NCBI GenBank assembly: GCA_001179505.1
Contig: CDMY01000283.1
Span: 1 to 51,519, forward strand
DNA from: Vitrella brassicaformis
Taxonomy: Eukaryota > Sar > Vitrellaceae
Length of the DNA: 51,519 nucleotides
Direction of reading: 5' to 3'
In this document: positions 49,511 through 51,519 of the stretch, piece by piece
Layout of the letters: every line of letters begins with the position of its first letter
How positions within the stretch are numbered: the first letter of the stretch is position 1
Position numbers and translations under genes: made by a program
The notes under the pieces: generated by a model
Told to the model about the DNA's origin: nothing
Seen by the model: only the letters and a program-made list of their open reading frames with translations
Databases searched by the model: none

Positions 49511-51519
49511 ATGACGGCCTCGTTGTCGAGTCAGCTGGATTCTCTCAGCCAGCGGCTGCATGAGATATCGCCAACCGCTGACCGTGAGGCGCTGATGCCG
49601 CTCCTGGAAGATCTCGTTTCCAACCTCCACTTTGACAAGAACACTGCCGCTGGGCAGCAGAAGGCCACCAGGCTAAGGAAGCTGCTGCCGCCGCTCGCCA
49701 AGGGCGCGAATTCGCCGCATCAACCACTCCTCGCCATGATCCAGGTACTTTTGTGTCGTGAGGGCATGTGGCCAATGTGAAGCGCATGCACCTCGTGTTT
49801 GTGTTTGTGCTGTCTGCAGAGTGCGAGGAGCCGTCGGTGCCGTCGTTGGGCGACCATCGCCTTCTCGAAGCTGCTCCAGGCGGGCTACCCCTTCTGCTTC
49901 AGATCTGCGCAGCCAGATCTGGTCAAGCAGCTGCTCGACAACATGGCGCTGCTCCTCCCCACGGATGCGTCAGCCAGCACTGATATTGACAACGCCGTCT
50001 ATGCCATCCTGCTCGAGGTGATCGCGGTGTATGCGGGCGGAGTGCCTGCGTCCTTCGTGGGCATCGAGGAGCGGCGGTCACCTGTGGACTACCGCGAGAT
50101 CATCGTCACCAAGCACGAGGCGTTCCTGCACCGTGCCGAGTCCATCCTGCGCCACGCACCGCGTCTGTATGGACTCGGCTACGGAGTACTCTTCCTCATC
50201 CATTTCTACCAGCCATTGGCTCCCGACTCGTGCGCCGTCCTGTCGTGGATGCGGCTGGTGAGCCTGGCCATTGACATCACCATAGACGGCTCGGCCGCCC
50301 GCTATGCTCATTACGATACTTTCTTGCTGGACCGGCTGCGATGGGATGTAAATGGGAACGTCGTGCACTCAGTGGAGAACGGTGAGTGGACTCAAATGAT
50401 ATACACATATGTGTATGTGTTGCACACGTCTGTCAGGTCGCGATGCCGAGCTGTTTGCGGCGATTGAGGAGCATCTGGTGCCGCGTGTCGGTCGCCTCGT
50501 CGAGGTCATGACGACCAGCAACGACGACAACACCAGGCGGCTGGCGATGAGCATGATCGGGTCCATTTTCTACCTTGCGCACGCGTCGTATATCAAACAC
50601 TACCCCGACCCATTCATTCAGTCCCGTGTCGACGAAGGTGAGAAGCCATCACGCCTTTGACGCACCTTGCACCATGAAGCTGTCTCCCTGTGTGTGCCCC
50701 TGTCTGTGATTCAGTGCTGAGTGAGCCTGTTCGTGTGTTGCTGGCGCATCCATGCGCCCTCAAGACCATGGCATCACTGCTCAAGACGGCCGGCACTGCC
50801 GTGGACAGCCGAGATAAGTTGACACGCAACCAGCAGATCGAGTTCAACATCATGGAGCCCAACTTCGTCGCGTTGCATCTATCAGGTGGGCCGGCAACCC
50901 ACACACACGGACACACAGACGAATGATGGATGAATGGGTCTGTGTGTGTTGACGCTTCATTCAGATCCGTCTCTCAACAAGCACGCCAGAGAGCATGTGC
51001 ACGCCCTCATCGAGGCCGGCTGGGTGCCCGCCATCGTCACGCTCATGGGCGACGACCGGCTGCTCAAGATTGAGAGATTCGCCGACATTGGTCTGCCGGG
51101 CTGCCTGAACTCTCTGTACAAAATGGCGCAGCGCGACGAAAGAGTTGGCGGTGGCTGAATGGATGAGTGAATGAGGCCCTCACTCGGTGTGTGGATGGAT
51201 GGATGTGTGCAGGTAGCGTGCGACAAGACGGTTGCGTCGGTTTGCTGTGACCTGTTGGCCAAACACGCCCGTGGCGACATCGACATAGCGATCGAGGACG
51301 AAGTCAACATCACGAACTCGGCCGTCAACACGATCATGTCCATCATCAGCGAGTTTGTCGCGTAACCAACTCACACACACACATACACACACGCCATGAC
51401 GCGGCTCTTATGTGCCTCTGTTTATCCATCCGTGCAGCTATGGCGACCGTCAGGTGGAGCGAGGCAAAATCGCCACCAACGTCTTCCGCATCTACGTCTT
51501 CAAGGTAAGCCCCCCCCCC
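49511..51519 (+). CDS. tandem paralogue 2 of the unrecognised helical family, truncated by the window
   Basis: Exons 49511-49744, 49820-50381, 50437-50637, 50715-50885, 50965-51143, 51213-51361 and 51438-51504 give 521 codons. The gene then enters an intron (GTAAGC) and runs off the window. It is homologous to the preceding gene: shared blocks include LFAAIEEHLVPRVG against VFAAIEEYLAPCVG and HARGDIDIAIEDEVN against HARGDIDMIEESDMQ. By comparison with paralogue 1, about two exons (some 58 codons) are missing. The donor after exon 5 is a weak GTTGGC. I do not recognise a function. Confidence 0.8.
51510..51519. other. C run at the window end
   Basis: The last ten bases are all C, directly after a splice donor. 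This may be a true homopolymer that stopped assembly, or simply where the window was cut. Confidence 0.5.

Overview
The window is eukaryotic nuclear DNA. Genes are cut into many short exons by GT-AG introns of roughly 50-120 bases. Exons are GC-rich and codon-like. Introns are full of (TG)n, (CTGT)n and (GATG)n runs, and acceptors usually read ...TGTGTGCAG. One gene carries what looks like a bipartite presequence for a complex plastid. Together with the gene content this suggests an alveolate alga; a chromerid such as Vitrella brassicaformis is my best guess. That is inference, not something read directly from the sequence.

I find 17 protein-coding genes. For 16 of them the spliced model closes in frame from start to stop; the last runs off the window. 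Left part: an unrecognised 362-aa protein (445-1776,+); a GT2 glycosyltransferase (1963-3334,-); a multi-pass membrane RING protein (3391-6151,+); a probably plastid-targeted soluble inorganic pyrophosphatase (6564-8209,-); a very long FAD monooxygenase-like protein (8512-13229,+); an OSCA/TMEM63-like membrane protein (15007-19336,-); the NatB catalytic subunit NAA20 (19490-20008,+); a bubblegum-type acyl-CoA synthetase (20822-24041,-); and a protein with four exon-encoded copies of an unrecognised repeat (24433-27267,+).

Right part: a RAD18-like RING protein (30606-32652,+); an ankyrin-like protein (33240-35447,-); a histone H2A ending in the H2A.X tail SQEY (35633-36338,+); an unrecognised secreted protein (37266-38739,-); a secreted protein with two glycosyltransferase-like domains (38798-42996,+); a Ulp1-like protein whose expected catalytic cysteine is serine (43226-45717,+); and two tandem paralogues of an unrecognised helical family (46627-49110 and 49511 to the edge,+).

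The layout is strikingly regular. Twelve of the genes form six head-to-head pairs with only 56-391 bases between start codons, and neighbouring pairs converge. Longer gene-free stretches lie at 13230-15006 and 27268-30605. The octamer TGCGAGCT, on either strand, recurs upstream of most genes or gene pairs and is rare elsewhere. This is the best candidate for an undescribed regulatory signal here. A diverged element of about 135 bases, containing that octamer, sits just upstream of two unrelated genes (43030-43165 and 49325-49465).

The genes do not form one pathway. A RAD18-like PCNA-type ubiquitin ligase and H2A.X lie 3 kb apart and both belong to DNA-damage signalling, but nothing in the sequence shows that this proximity is functional.
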